The translations under genes and the position numbers were made by a program. A stretch of DNA of 64,000 bases from Certhia americana (lineage: Eukaryota; Chordata; Aves; Passeriformes; Certhiidae): the NCBI GenBank assembly GCA_018697195.1, contig JAGMWU010000072.1, positions 62,001-126,000 on the forward strand, read 5' to 3'. The notes beneath the pieces are model-generated. The model was not told the origin of the DNA, searched no databases, and worked only from the letters and a program-made list of their open reading frames with translations. Shown in pieces: positions 55,201 through 64,000 of the stretch. Position 1 is the stretch's first letter. Each line of letters begins with the position of its first letter.

Positions 55201-58200
55201 GGGGGGTGGTGGAGCCTGACTCTCCAGGTTCTCTGCCTCCTACAAGCAGCATGTGCAGCAGGAGGGAAGTACCCCCTTGCCCCAACTCCTCCAGCAAGTG
55301 GTGTTTTAGGCTCCAACGAGAAAATGCAGATTCCTTCCCCAGCTCTGAGGAAGAGAGGCAAAGGCAGGGGATTGCCTCTTGCATAGGAAGAAGATCTCTG
55401 CTTCCTCATTGCCCGCTCCGGAGCATCCTCCTCTCGGACGTGTCAGTCACCCGGGGTGGGAAGGGGATGTGACGGGTGTTCTGATGGAACAGCCTGTCCT
55501 CTCGGGTGGAAGAGGCCCACAGATTGAGACACTGACGTGCTGTTGCTACCACAGTCCTTGTGATCAACTCAGGAATTCCAAATATTTCCTCTCAGATAAA
55601 GGTGACTGGGGGAGGCCAGAAATATCTGGACGTGTCTGGGCAAGCCTGAGATCCAAACACCAGGCCAGAGAGGTCGGGACCAGTCCTGGGGGTGCTGGGC
55701 TTCAGGTGCGGAGTGGCTGAGGCCCAGGCTGGTGTGGGAACAGAGCAAGCTGCCTTTCCCTAACCTTCAACCCGCCCCCAGCATGAGCAGGGAGGACGCT
55801 CCTGCCTGTTTTCCCACTCCCTCTGGTCTGGGATCTGTTTCCCAGGGGACACATCTGGGATCAAAGTTGTGCAGAGGCTGAGTTATCACAGCTCCTAGGG
55901 TGGTCCTCAGGTCCCCTATGGCCCCCAGCTGTGGCTCCAGCAGCTGCTGCTCCCTTCCCAAGGGAAGGAGAGGGATTCACATCCCCTCCCTGCCCGTGCC
56001 GGGCTCTGGCTCTGCTCCTCTCCGCCTGTAGCACCCGATAGCTCTGCGTTCACTGTGCGCCATTTATCTCTCTTTCAGCAAACACTTCCTTTTCTTGGAA
56101 GCAAGGGCTTCTTGGAACCGCCTTTCCCCAAGCTCAGCAGCACATGCCATGGAAAAAGCAGCATGGAGAACCAGCTGCCAGCCCTCCTTGGCTCCCTGCC
56201 CTGCCAGGGGGGCCTCTCCTGGTGCCTGCCCCACAGAGAGGCTGGGTAGATGTGTGGCCCTGTCTACCACTGCAGCCTTCCTGGGCACAGTGGGGACATC
56301 CCTGTTGTGGGTCAGCAGGAGTCTGTGGAGATGTGTGAGACTCTCAGTGGGGCAGATCCTACCGAATCCCTGAGGAAAGCAGTTTTTCTGGGGAATACAT
56401 CACAAGGATGCAGCTGCCTTCCTCCAGCTGAGCATTCTGCAGCCTCAGGTGCTGTGAGCAAGTGGCTGGGATGTGTGTCCAAGGCAAGGACCATCCCTGG
56501 AGCAAGGGAGCTGGCAGTGAGAAATCAAAACATATGCTTAGTTGTAAGGGACCCACAAGGATCACCAAGTCCAACTCTTGGCCCTGCACAGGACAGCCCA
56601 GCAATCCCACCATGTACCTGAGAGCATGGTCCAAGCACTCCCTGAACTCTGGTTCAGGCTTGGTTCCATGACCATTGCCCTGGGAAGCCAGTTCCATTGC
56701 TAAATCAGCCTCCTGGTGAAGAACCCTTTTCTAACATCCAACCTAAATCTCCCCAGACACAAATGTAGGGGTGGTGTTTTTTGGACAGGTGCCTTCTGCT
56801 CCAGGTCACTGTGCCCTCCATCCCTGCCAGCCTGCTCTCAGTTTGCTGCCAGTGCCATGCCCTATCATAGCTCCATGCTCATCACCACCTATCAGCAGAG
56901 GGATTTCGTGTGCCAGAATTTAAAACATCTCCTTCCTGGCTTTGGGCTCTGCACCTGTCCCTCTCCTGCAGCACATCACTTGCTGTTCCCTGGGTGAGTG
57001 GAGTGACAGCAGGCAGCAGCCCTCACCTTTCTCCCTGGACAACACCTGCCTCTGAACTCCATCCTGCCCATTCTTGCAGGGCCAGGACACAGTACACCAC
57101 CTCCACAGACCCCATGCCAGGCATGGTGGGAAGCAAGCTGCCTTCTGCCACTCTTGTGTAGGTGGTGGGAGTCACAGGGATGACTGTCATATCCCTGAAG
57201 AGGACTCTAAGTGAGGTGGCAGCAATGATGTGCCCCAGGGTGAGTTAGCAAAGTCTCTGTGTCCCAACACTCTGTCCTTGGGTCTATGATTGCCTCCTCT
57301 TGGTCATGGGGTGTGGAAAGCAGCTGGGGGAAGTGTCTGGTGTGAGATGGAGAAGAGCTTTGGTGACAGAGGTGGGTGCTGAGGTGCACAGCTTATCAAG
57401 GACCCGATCCCCTGTGGTGGGGAGCCCTGTGGCCATGGAGAGTGACACAACCCAGCTCCCTGCATGCAAGTCTGCTGCACAACCTGCTTTGAAAAGCTGT
57501 GTTAGCTTGGTCATAGATACGTGGCAAGGTGAAGAGATACCCCACAAGCTGTGACCATCCTGGGGCTGTTTGGTGGGAGCTGGGAGACTTGGCACCATGT
57601 TCCATGGAAGAGAGGCACCTGGATGCCAGCCATGACCTAGGCACCAAAGCCCTGTAGTCCTGCAGCTGCAGGCTGTGGGCAGGTGTGGGAGGCGGAGTGC
57701 TGGCAGACCAGGCAAGCAGGAATGCTCCCCCTGCCTGCACAGAGGCCGTGGTGAGGCGTGACAACGTCAGCCGGGCTTATCTCTGCTTTCCCAGAGCAGC
57801 TGGGTTACTGGAACTGCATTCACTTATCAGGGAACAGGGGATCTTGCTGGAAGATGGGCTCAAGATGCGACAGCATCAAGCCCCTGCTGACGCTGAGCTG
57901 CTGGCGATCCCTGAGCCTGGGGCTTGCAGCTTCCTCTCCATCCAGCCCTGCACCTTCTGCTCCGCTCTGATAAACCTGAGAGATCCTGGGCCACGTGTTT
58001 CCCTGCTGCCTGCCCAGGGACCCTTTCTGCTCTGCACTGTGCGGCTCAGGGACCCCAACAGCTCTGTTTATGATGGGCTGAGGTCTTCCCAGCTCCTGGT
58101 GCTACTGGAGATGAAGGGCTGGAGGCAGCCAGCTCGGACGAGCCAGGCCGGAGTGACTGCATTCCTGGCCAAGCCTCGTGCTTGGCCTGCTCTCCTGAAG

Positions 58201-58863
58201 CCGTGGGAAGGCAGTAGCTTGGCGACCCAATGTCTGCCTTCTCCACAGGGATTCATGAAATCCAGCTCGTGTTGTGGAGGAGTAACCTGTGAGGGCCAGG
58301 ATGTGGGAGTGGGAAGTGGGAGGCTCCGCTGTGGACACAGAATCACTGGTGGGATACACACGGTGTGGGCTCCTGCAGCCATGGGCACCAGCCCTGCTAC
58401 TGCTGCTTCCACAGGCCTCGGCCAGGGAATGGAGCCCAGCGGGTTCCCTCTGCAATGATTTCTATCACACTTGGATGCTAATTTTAGAGAGCTAAGAACA
58501 CGTGATGCATCCCCTGCCCTGCCCGCGTGGTGTTCTCCTCACAAATCCTTTCTGGCATCCTCTTCTCTCATGACTGTGCTTCTCCCCTTGCCCTGTGTGC
58601 ATGATTCAGACTGAGGAAGCACAAGGCATCTGTCATCTGCCCAGTCCCCACCACCGCTTTCCTGCCAGCCCTTCTCTCTGTGCTCCACTCACACCCCCGT
58701 GCTCACCGCTCCCCTTTTTCCACAGGAGCGCTTTGTGGACCTCTATGGGAACGATGCTGCTGCCGAGGTGAGAAAAGGCCAGGAGACCTTCAACAAATGG
58801 CTCCTGACCGGGGCGACGGTGGCCGGAGTGCTTCTGCTGGGATCCCTGCTGAGCCGCAAGTGA
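43278..58863 (+). CDS. BCL2L1: BCL2L1 (Bcl-xL), anti-apoptotic BCL2 family protein
   Basis: Two coding exons, 43278-43832 and 58726-58863, joined in phase after W185, give 230 residues. Domains: BH4 (NRELVIDFVSYKLSQKGY, from residue 5), an acidic flexible loop (about 27-78), BH3 (VRQALREAGDEFELR, 83-97), BH1 ([20 protein letters not shown], 126-145), BH2 (PWIQENGGWERFVDLYG, 177-193, split by the intron) and a C-terminal membrane anchor (KWLLTGATVAGVLLLGSLL, then SRK). Bcl-xL sits on the mitochondrial outer membrane and blocks BAX/BAK by binding BH3 motifs. The sequence is close to chicken Bcl-xL as remembered. Oddities: Tyr at position 2, and ESVVKEM where chicken and human have ESVDKEM (V153). 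The start ATG follows a short upstream ORF. The two-exon layout and the 14.9-kb intron match the vertebrate gene. Confidence 0.98.
43641..43649 (+). promoter_or_regulatory. Bcl-xS alternative 5' splice site within coding exon
   Basis: CAG|GTAGTG after codon Q122. Human Bcl-xS is made by a donor at the same codon (after Q125). Joining to the exon at 58726 keeps frame and would give a 167-residue protein without BH1 and most of BH2. Use in this species is inferred. Confidence 0.6.
47605..47915 (+). mobile_element. CR1 LINE fragment, sense to BCL2L1
   Basis: CR1 blocks in order: GAGAGAATTGGGGTTGTTCA, GCCTGAAGAAGAGA, GAGTTAGATTGGCTATTAGG, CCCACAGAAGCTGTGGCTGC, CCCATCCCAGGAAGTATTCA, GGTTGGATGGGGCTCTGAGC and AACCTGGTCTG. 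It is diverged and lacks the extreme 3' tail. Confidence 0.85.
56545..56765 (-). mobile_element. CR1 LINE fragment, antisense to BCL2L1
   Basis: Reverse-oriented CR1 blocks: AAGGGACCCACAAGGATCAC, AAGTCCAACTCTTGGCCCTG, GGTTCCATGACCATTGCCCT, GGTGAAGAACCCTTTTCTAA and CATCCAACCTAAATCTCCCC. Diverged and truncated. Confidence 0.85.
57776..57828. promoter_or_regulatory. GATA/E-box/GATA motif cluster in BCL2L1 intron
   Basis: CTTATC at 57776-57781, CAGCTG at 57797-57802 and CTTATC at 57823-57828. GATA plus E-box pairs are typical of erythroid enhancers, and GATA1 is known to promote Bcl-xL expression in red-cell precursors. Only motifs are seen; activity is inferred. Confidence 0.35.
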
Positions 58864-60480
58864 GCCGCCGCCGAGCCCCCCGTAGCCAGGACGGCTGCGC
58901 CTTCACCACCACATCCACTACACTCCGCTCCCGAGCACCATCACCGGCACAGGGGGGCAGCCCCTCCATCCCGGCCGAGCACCCTGCTCCCTGGAGTTTT
59001 CTCCCTCGTGCCACCAGCTCCTTTTATTGTAGCCTGTCTTATTTACTGTTCCGTTGTGTTTTAAAGGCGCTGAGGCCAATGCAGCACTTCAGCCACCAGC
59101 TCCCAGCGCTGGGGAAATCCAAGCAGCTGGGGGGGGGCACAGGCTAGGTGGTGTCCCAGCCCTGCAGGGTTCTCCAGATAATTTGGAAGAGAATAAACAG
59201 ACTTATTTTTGCATGTGTGAGTGCGTGCGTGTGTGTAGATGTGTCACTAATATAAAGGTCCCTAGCCAGAGCAAGGGTCAGGCTCCGTGCCCCCATCTCT
59301 GGCACGCTCAGGCGCCCGGAAGAGGCAGGCTGCCCAGCAGGATGGAGCTTCCCTGCAGCATCCCTATCCTGTCCTTGCTTCCCAAGTCAGAGCTCGTGCC
59401 TGTGGCAGGGGGAGCAGGAGGAAGAGGCAGAGGCCAGGGCTGAGGAGCTCTGCTCTTGGTCAGCCCCGTGTGAGTTCCTTTCTCCCCACGTAATCAGTTG
59501 CTGGGAGCTGCTGCCTGTCGCAGATGAGGATGGTGTGCCAGGCCCAGGGCTGTGCGTGGTTTGAAGGGTTCTTTTTCCTCTTCCTCCTCCTCCTCACTCT
59601 AAATGTAGATGGCTGTGGGACAGTGCTCATCCCTTCCCAGCCTGCTCCTCTAGGCTGGCAAAAGAAGGAGGCAGGAGAGGAGGAAAGTGCTTGTCCCTGG
59701 CATAAGGGGCTTTGCAGAGAGCTGGGGCTGTGGTGTCCAGGACTCCAGAGCTGGGGATTGGAAGGGTCAGGGGAAGCACCTTCACAGGGGTGGCAAAGCC
59801 CAGGGAGCAGCTGATTCATGGGATGAGCGGGGAAGCAAGCCCAGGGGAGATGGAAGTGAGGGCTGGCACTGGCTGAGAGCCATCTTCACCTCTGGGGAGC
59901 CTCTTAGGGGACAATAGGAGCTGTTGGCCTCTCCACTGCTGTCCCACATGTTCCCAGTCCCATAGTGCAGGCAGATCCCTGTGCCCATGCGTGGCTGTGA
60001 CGGCTGCATGCAGTGATTGAGGTGTTTGGCTTCCCTCCCCCTCATCCCCACGCTGCTCCTTCTGCTGCTGGAGCAGGGAACCTCCAGCCTTTGAGCTGAA
60101 ATTAGCTTCCAGAATAAACGCCCTCATCCTTCGGAGCCCACCGCGGGCAGACACAGCTGTCCACAGCTTGTCCGTGTACATACCGCCCGCGCTCTGCTGT
60201 ACATATACGAGTAGTTTTTAATTCATTTGTGAATACTATTAATGCTATTTTTGTTATCTTGTCTGTCCGTATTTATGTGTGGGACCGTGCTCCCTGCAGA
60301 GGCCAAGCTGGGATGGAGGTGGGGGGAGAACTGGAGGCTCCAGGGGGGCTCACTTGGCCACTGAGCACGGACTCGGGCTCCTCATGTCGGACCCACTCAG
60401 ATCCCACATGGGGAGCACGAGGATTAGCATTAGCCCATTGAACGCTTCGGTTTGCAGGTGGAGGTGAATCCACAAATAAA
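58864..60480 (+). other. BCL2L1 3'UTR with alternative poly(A) signals
   Basis: Non-coding sequence after the stop codon. AATAAA occurs at 59192-59197, 60113-60118 and 60475-60480. The last is followed by TTTGTCATTC and then GT-rich sequence and probably ends the long form. An AT-rich block at about 60205-60275 stands out against GC-rich surroundings. Confidence 0.6.
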
Positions 60481-60568
60481 TTTGTCATTCGAGCTGCTGG
60501 TGGTGCTGTGGTCTTTGCAATTGTCGGGTATTTGAGCAACTTTGGGCCCAAAGGAGTTGGCTTCAGTG

Positions 60569-60740
60569 GGATGGGTGGATGGGTGGATGGGTGGATGGGT
60601 GGATGGATGGATGGATGGATGGATGGATGGATGGATGGATGGATGGATGGATGGATGGATGGATGGATGGATGGATGGATGGANNNNNNNNNNGGATGGA
60701 TGGATGGATGGATGGATGGATGGATGGATGGATGGATGGA
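60569..60740. repeat. GGAT tetranucleotide repeat array
   Basis: A near-perfect (GGAT)n array, starting with interleaved GGGT units and then uniform, interrupted by N. The repeat gives open frames in several phases that are not genes. Confidence 0.97.
60684..60693. other. Assembly gap (10 N) inside the GGAT array
   Basis: N run within the repeat, so the array length is uncertain. Confidence 0.98.
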
Positions 60741-61579
60741 CAGAAGGTCCTCTCCCTGCCTAGGGAAGGGTTGGGGTGCTCCAAGGGCAGTTTGCTGGTA
60801 CAGAGGGATGGTGCTGGGGTGGGGTGGGGTGACACTATGGGGTGATGGGGACAGGAAAGCACAGGGCAGGCTCTTAGCTGGGCTGGGGGTGCTGGTTTTG
60901 GGGACAGGTGCTCAGCACCCATAATCACATTGGGAGGAGGAGAGCAGGGGACTCACAGCCTCGCTGGGACACACACCCCCCCGCATTCCCGGGGCTACCC
61001 CTCAAAAGAGCACCTTCCCTTTGTGCAGGGCTCATTCCAGCACGGTTTGGACAACATAAACACTCGAGTTTTTTGGGGATGCCACAAGCATGGGGAACAC
61101 CGAGCCACCCCACATCCCTCTCACGGCATGATGCGCCCAGCTCAGCCTTCCCCAGACCCCCCTCCCCTGTCCTCTCCGGGATCCCCCGGAGCCGGGGGGG
61201 CAGCGGCCGGGCCCCGGCGGGCTCCCTGGGCTGTCGGGACGCGGTGGGAGCCCGTGGACACGAGCACCATCCCGTGGGCAGCGGGAGAAGCTGCCGCGGA
61301 GCCACGGCCGCAGCGGCTGCGGGGACAGGGATCCCCATGACCAACACAACCGCCAGGACTGGAGGGACCCCCAGTCCCCGAGGGTCACTAGCCCCGTCCC
61401 CAGCCGCCCGGAGCCCCCCACACGGGTCGGACCCCGCCACGGCACAGCCAGAGCCCCTCGCAGCAGAGGACACAGCGATGCCCCATCGTGGAATCGGGAA
61501 TGGGATCCTGCCTGGGAGACGCGGCTGAGGGGGCTCCCCGAGATACCCCACAGCACACAGGGCTGAGCTACGCTCCTGC
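60741..61579. other. Intergenic between BCL2L1 and BPI-like gene
   Basis: No exon recognised. A CpG-rich patch lies at about 61180-61330. The open frames on both strands lack domains and are typical of GC-rich sequence. Confidence 0.5.
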
Positions 61580-61585
61580 TTTAAT
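61580..61585 (-). terminator. Candidate poly(A) signal of BPI-like gene
   Basis: TTTAAT on the + strand reads ATTAAA on the gene strand, about 130 nt beyond the stop codon. Confidence 0.55.
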
Positions 61586-61711
61586 CCCTGCCGAGGATGA
61601 AGGGGGGTCTGTGGGTGCCGCGGTCGGGCTCTTTGCCAGCCACGGGGGGCACGATAGCAATGGGATGGTGATGGGGACACGAGTGGTGGGTTCCCACCAG
61701 GCGGGGTGGTT

Positions 61712-63968
61712 TCACGGTTCGTACTGCAGGTCCGTGGCGATGAGCATGAAGCCCTGCAGGGAGTGAAGGGAAGCCCTGTGAGAGGGGGGATATGGGGACA
61801 CGGGGGACCACGGGGTAGAGGGACAGTGGTGGCACCCACCTGCTGCAGCGAGAGCCGGGGTCTGAGCAGGCTGAGGCCATGTGGGAGAGGCAGGGGGATG
61901 CCAGCCTGGAGCCACTCTGGGGGGAGACAAAGTCATAGCAGGGGATGGCCCTAGTGCAGCTGTGGAAGAATGGGGACCTCACAGGGACAGCACTTACTGT
62001 TTGCCCGGGGAACCCCAAAAAGCCACAGCCCAAACTTCAAGAGGGTCTCCAGACGCTTCACCTGTGGGACAGGCAGGCCCTGAGCCCAGCACAGCACAGG
62101 CAGAGGGGTCCATGCTGCAGGCAGGGCTCAGCCCCCTGCCAGATTTGCCATGCGTGGGATCCACAGTACCCCAGATCCCCCCCCAGACCCCGATCCCAAG
62201 GTGATGTGGAATCCAAGGCTTGCCAGGGCTTCCCTGGCACAGCCACTCACCTCCACTGGGCCCACGTTTGATGCCACTTGTGTTACACGGAGCCTAGAGA
62301 ACAGGATCAGGGTCAGAGCTAGGCACAGGAATGGGAACTGTCCTGTCCCAGGGTAGGGACAGGCTGAGCTCCATGGTGGGACCAGGACCCCAGCAGAGAA
62401 CCTACTGCAAGGACAGCTGGCACAGATATGAACTGGGGGCAGGTTGGGGTCTGAGCAGTCAGTACAGAACTCGGGAAGGCAAATAGACAGAGGTGGGGAA
62501 TGGGGGAGCTCTCCAGGTATGTCCTAGGGGAGCTCAGACCCAGCTCAGGGTCAGGCACTAACCCTGTCAGTCTCACGGTGCCCCCGAGTCTGTTCCTGGT
62601 GATCGTCGGCTTCCCCGTCACGTTGGCATCCTGCAGCAAGAAGAGACATTGGAGAGACCAGGGCAGGGCCTGCAACCCAGCAGCACCCAGCTGGCCCCAG
62701 CAGCACCCAGCAAGGTCCCAGCCAGGAGCATAGGCACACCAGCCCCAGATAAGTCCTTTGGGGTCCCCTGGCTCCCTGAGCTGTGACAGTGGCAGCCACT
62801 CACGATGTTCAGCAGAAAGGCAGGGACACGGGTGGTGTTGGGCAGCACCACGAAGGCCTCGGCAGAGCTCCATCACACGCTGCAACCTTTCCCTCCTGCA
62901 TCCCATCCCTCCTATACCCCATCCCGTGTCCCATCCCTCCTCCATCATTCCATACGTCCCACCCTCCAGCATCCTATTACATCTTCTGTTCCTCCTGCAA
63001 TCCCATCTTGTGTCCCATGTCCCATCCTGCCTGCATCCTGTCCTACTCCATGTCCTACCTGTGTCCCTTTCTCCCTGTGTCCCATCCCACTCACCTGAGG
63101 GGAGAAGACCTCCATGCTCTTGGTCCTCAGCTGGAGCGGGAACTGCCGAGGGAGCTGGAAGGCAGGGAGGGATCAGGGTGCTGGGGCTGAGCAGGGGTGG
63201 GCATGGGGACACCCCAGTGGCATCCCAGTGGGGACAGCTGTGCTCTCCAGCCATCCCTACCATGTCACTGGAGATGTTCCTGCGCAGGGCCCCGGCTGTG
63301 AAGTACGTGAAGGCAGCGGAGTTAGCGACAAACTCGGTGACAGCCAACAGCAGCATGGGCTCGTGTGCCATGGGATGTGTCATGGGCAGGGGCGTGGGCA
63401 AAGCCACAGGCAGTGCCATGGGTAATGCCACAGGCAGCACTACAGGCAGTGCTGAGGGTCTCTGCTGGTATGTATGCACCCTGAAGATCTCTCCCTGCGC
63501 AGACACACAGACAGATGTGAGGATCAGGCAGGCACCCCAGTTCCCAAATCTGGCCCAGGGATGCCCAGGATGACATTACCTTGAGGGCAATGTCCCCATA
63601 CTCCTCTGTGAAGGCCGGCGGTCCCAGCAGGGAGTGGTCGATGGCAGCAAAGGTGTCCAGCTGGGTGGACACTGAAGGGATATAGGGGTGGTCAAGAGGA
63701 GTCAGACCACCAGCCCCCTCCCACTGCCTGACTATGTCAGGATCTGGCCCCACAGTAGGGTCCAGCAGACCCTGCTGGGCACCAGTCCTGTCCACAGCCC
63801 CCAGGACCACCCTGCCTCTCCCCAGTCCTGAATTCCCCCCACCCACCTTTCATGTTCCTCAGGACAGCATCCAGCCTGTCAATGCCCCTTTGGATCATGA
63901 GGCAGAGCTGGAAGCAGAGCAGGGTGTCAGTGAGCTCAGGGATGAGGGTCTCCAAGCCTCTCAGTGGG
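61712..63968 (-). CDS. BPI/LBP/PLUNC-superfamily protein, C-terminal part (partial)
   Basis: Exons on the minus strand: 63968-63847, 63671-63580, 63494-63261, 63154-63095, about 62866-62804, 62630-62563, 62293-62251, 62061-61998, 61916-61840 and 61753-61712. Phases agree except at the fifth exon. Motifs follow BPI/LBP in order: LCFQLCLMIQRGIDRL, STQLDTFAAIDHSLLGPP, LKGEIFR, PMLLLAVTEFVANSAAFTYF, AEAFVVLPNTTRVPAFLLNI, NRLGGTVRLTG, ANKWLQAGIPLPLPHGLSLL, and the end GFMLIATDLQYEP. That ending resembles BPIFB-type proteins. Members are secreted and have two lipid-binding barrels; BPI and LBP bind bacterial lipopolysaccharide. Only the second barrel and linker are inside the window. Two oddities are a proline repeat insertion in the third exon and no proper 5' end for the fifth, where about 35-40 expected residues are missing. 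Bird relatives include ovocalyxin-36, TENP and BPIFB genes; I cannot choose among them. Confidence 0.8.
62875..63090. repeat. CATCCC/TCCCAT-rich degenerate tandem repeat
   Basis: Pyrimidine-rich degenerate repetition on the + strand of units like CATCCCTCC, TGTCCCATCC and CCTGCATCCTGTCC. It occupies the place where the 5' part of the fifth listed exon of the BPI-like gene should be. Confidence 0.75.
63354..63455 (-). repeat. Short coding repeat, (V/M)ALP units, in BPI-like gene
   Basis: Within the third listed exon the protein reads SALPVVLPVALPMALPVALP, then TPLPMTHPMAHEPM, a four-residue xxLP periodicity encoded by an imperfect 12-nt repeat. It remains in frame. Compared with BPI as remembered, the segment between GE(I/F) and PMLLL/RMVYL is about 18 residues longer. 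Confidence 0.75.
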
Positions 63969-64000
63969 CTGGGGGGACAGGGACACAGACACCCCAGGGC

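Larger units (their letters stand above)
43833..58725 (+). other. BCL2L1 intron between coding exons
   Basis: 14.9 kb without a recognised exon or RNA gene. It holds two CR1 fragments, a GATA/E-box motif cluster near 57.8 kb, and moderately GC-rich unique sequence. Open frames here show no domain. Confidence 0.7.

Noticed and set aside
60508..60924. Open frames encoding DGWM repeats
   Set aside because: They are translations of the GGAT tetranucleotide array with a gap, not a protein-coding gene.
60925..61839. 304-codon minus-strand frame near the BPI-like 3' end
   Set aside because: It overlaps the real last exon in another frame and shows no family motif.
62875..63090. Possible CRISPR-like or structured repeat array
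   Set aside because: The units are short, degenerate and without uniform spacers; in a bird genome this is simple pyrimidine-rich repetition.
62319..63506. 395-codon continuous frame through the BPI-like gene
   Set aside because: It reads through introns; only 63494-63261 and some other pieces match the BPI family, and those are separated by clear splice sites and phase changes.

Overview
This is a vertebrate nuclear genomic window, almost certainly from a bird. It carries spliced genes with GT-AG introns, CpG-rich promoters and three copies of the CR1 LINE 3' end, the typical repeat of bird and reptile genomes. An apparently intact IRF10-type gene is present, and the Bcl-xL protein is close to the chicken protein as I remember it but not identical. 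I cannot name the species. The exons were read by hand from splice sites, phase and recalled protein families; no search was run.

Gene order from left to right: DUSP15 (+, 5' exons outside the window), IRF10-like (+), FOXS1 (+), MYLK2 (-), TPX2 (-), BCL2L1 (+), and a BPI/LBP/PLUNC-superfamily gene (-, N-terminal exons outside the window). DUSP15-FOXS1-MYLK2-TPX2-BCL2L1 is the human 20q11.21 block in the opposite orientation. Two features differ from the mammalian layout: an IRF gene between DUSP15 and FOXS1, and a BPI-family gene directly downstream of BCL2L1, where human has COX4I2 and ID1. TPX2 and BCL2L1 are head to head across a CpG-rich segment of about 2 kb (41.0-42.95 kb) that contains an assembly gap and long C and G runs. 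BCL2L1 and the BPI-like gene are tail to tail across a GGAT tandem repeat with a second gap.

The genes are functionally unrelated neighbours (phosphatase, immune transcription factor, forkhead factor, muscle kinase, spindle factor, apoptosis regulator, secreted lipid-binding-type protein). The segment is ordinary conserved synteny, not a cassette or operon, and I found no previously undescribed system. The points most worth a second look are an upstream ORF ending 2 nt before the Bcl-xL start, interferon-response-type motifs at the IRF10 start, changes in the TPX2 Aurora-A-binding motif, the long repetitive N-terminus of MYLK2, and a BPI-like gene with a repeat insertion and a coding exon whose 5' part is missing.
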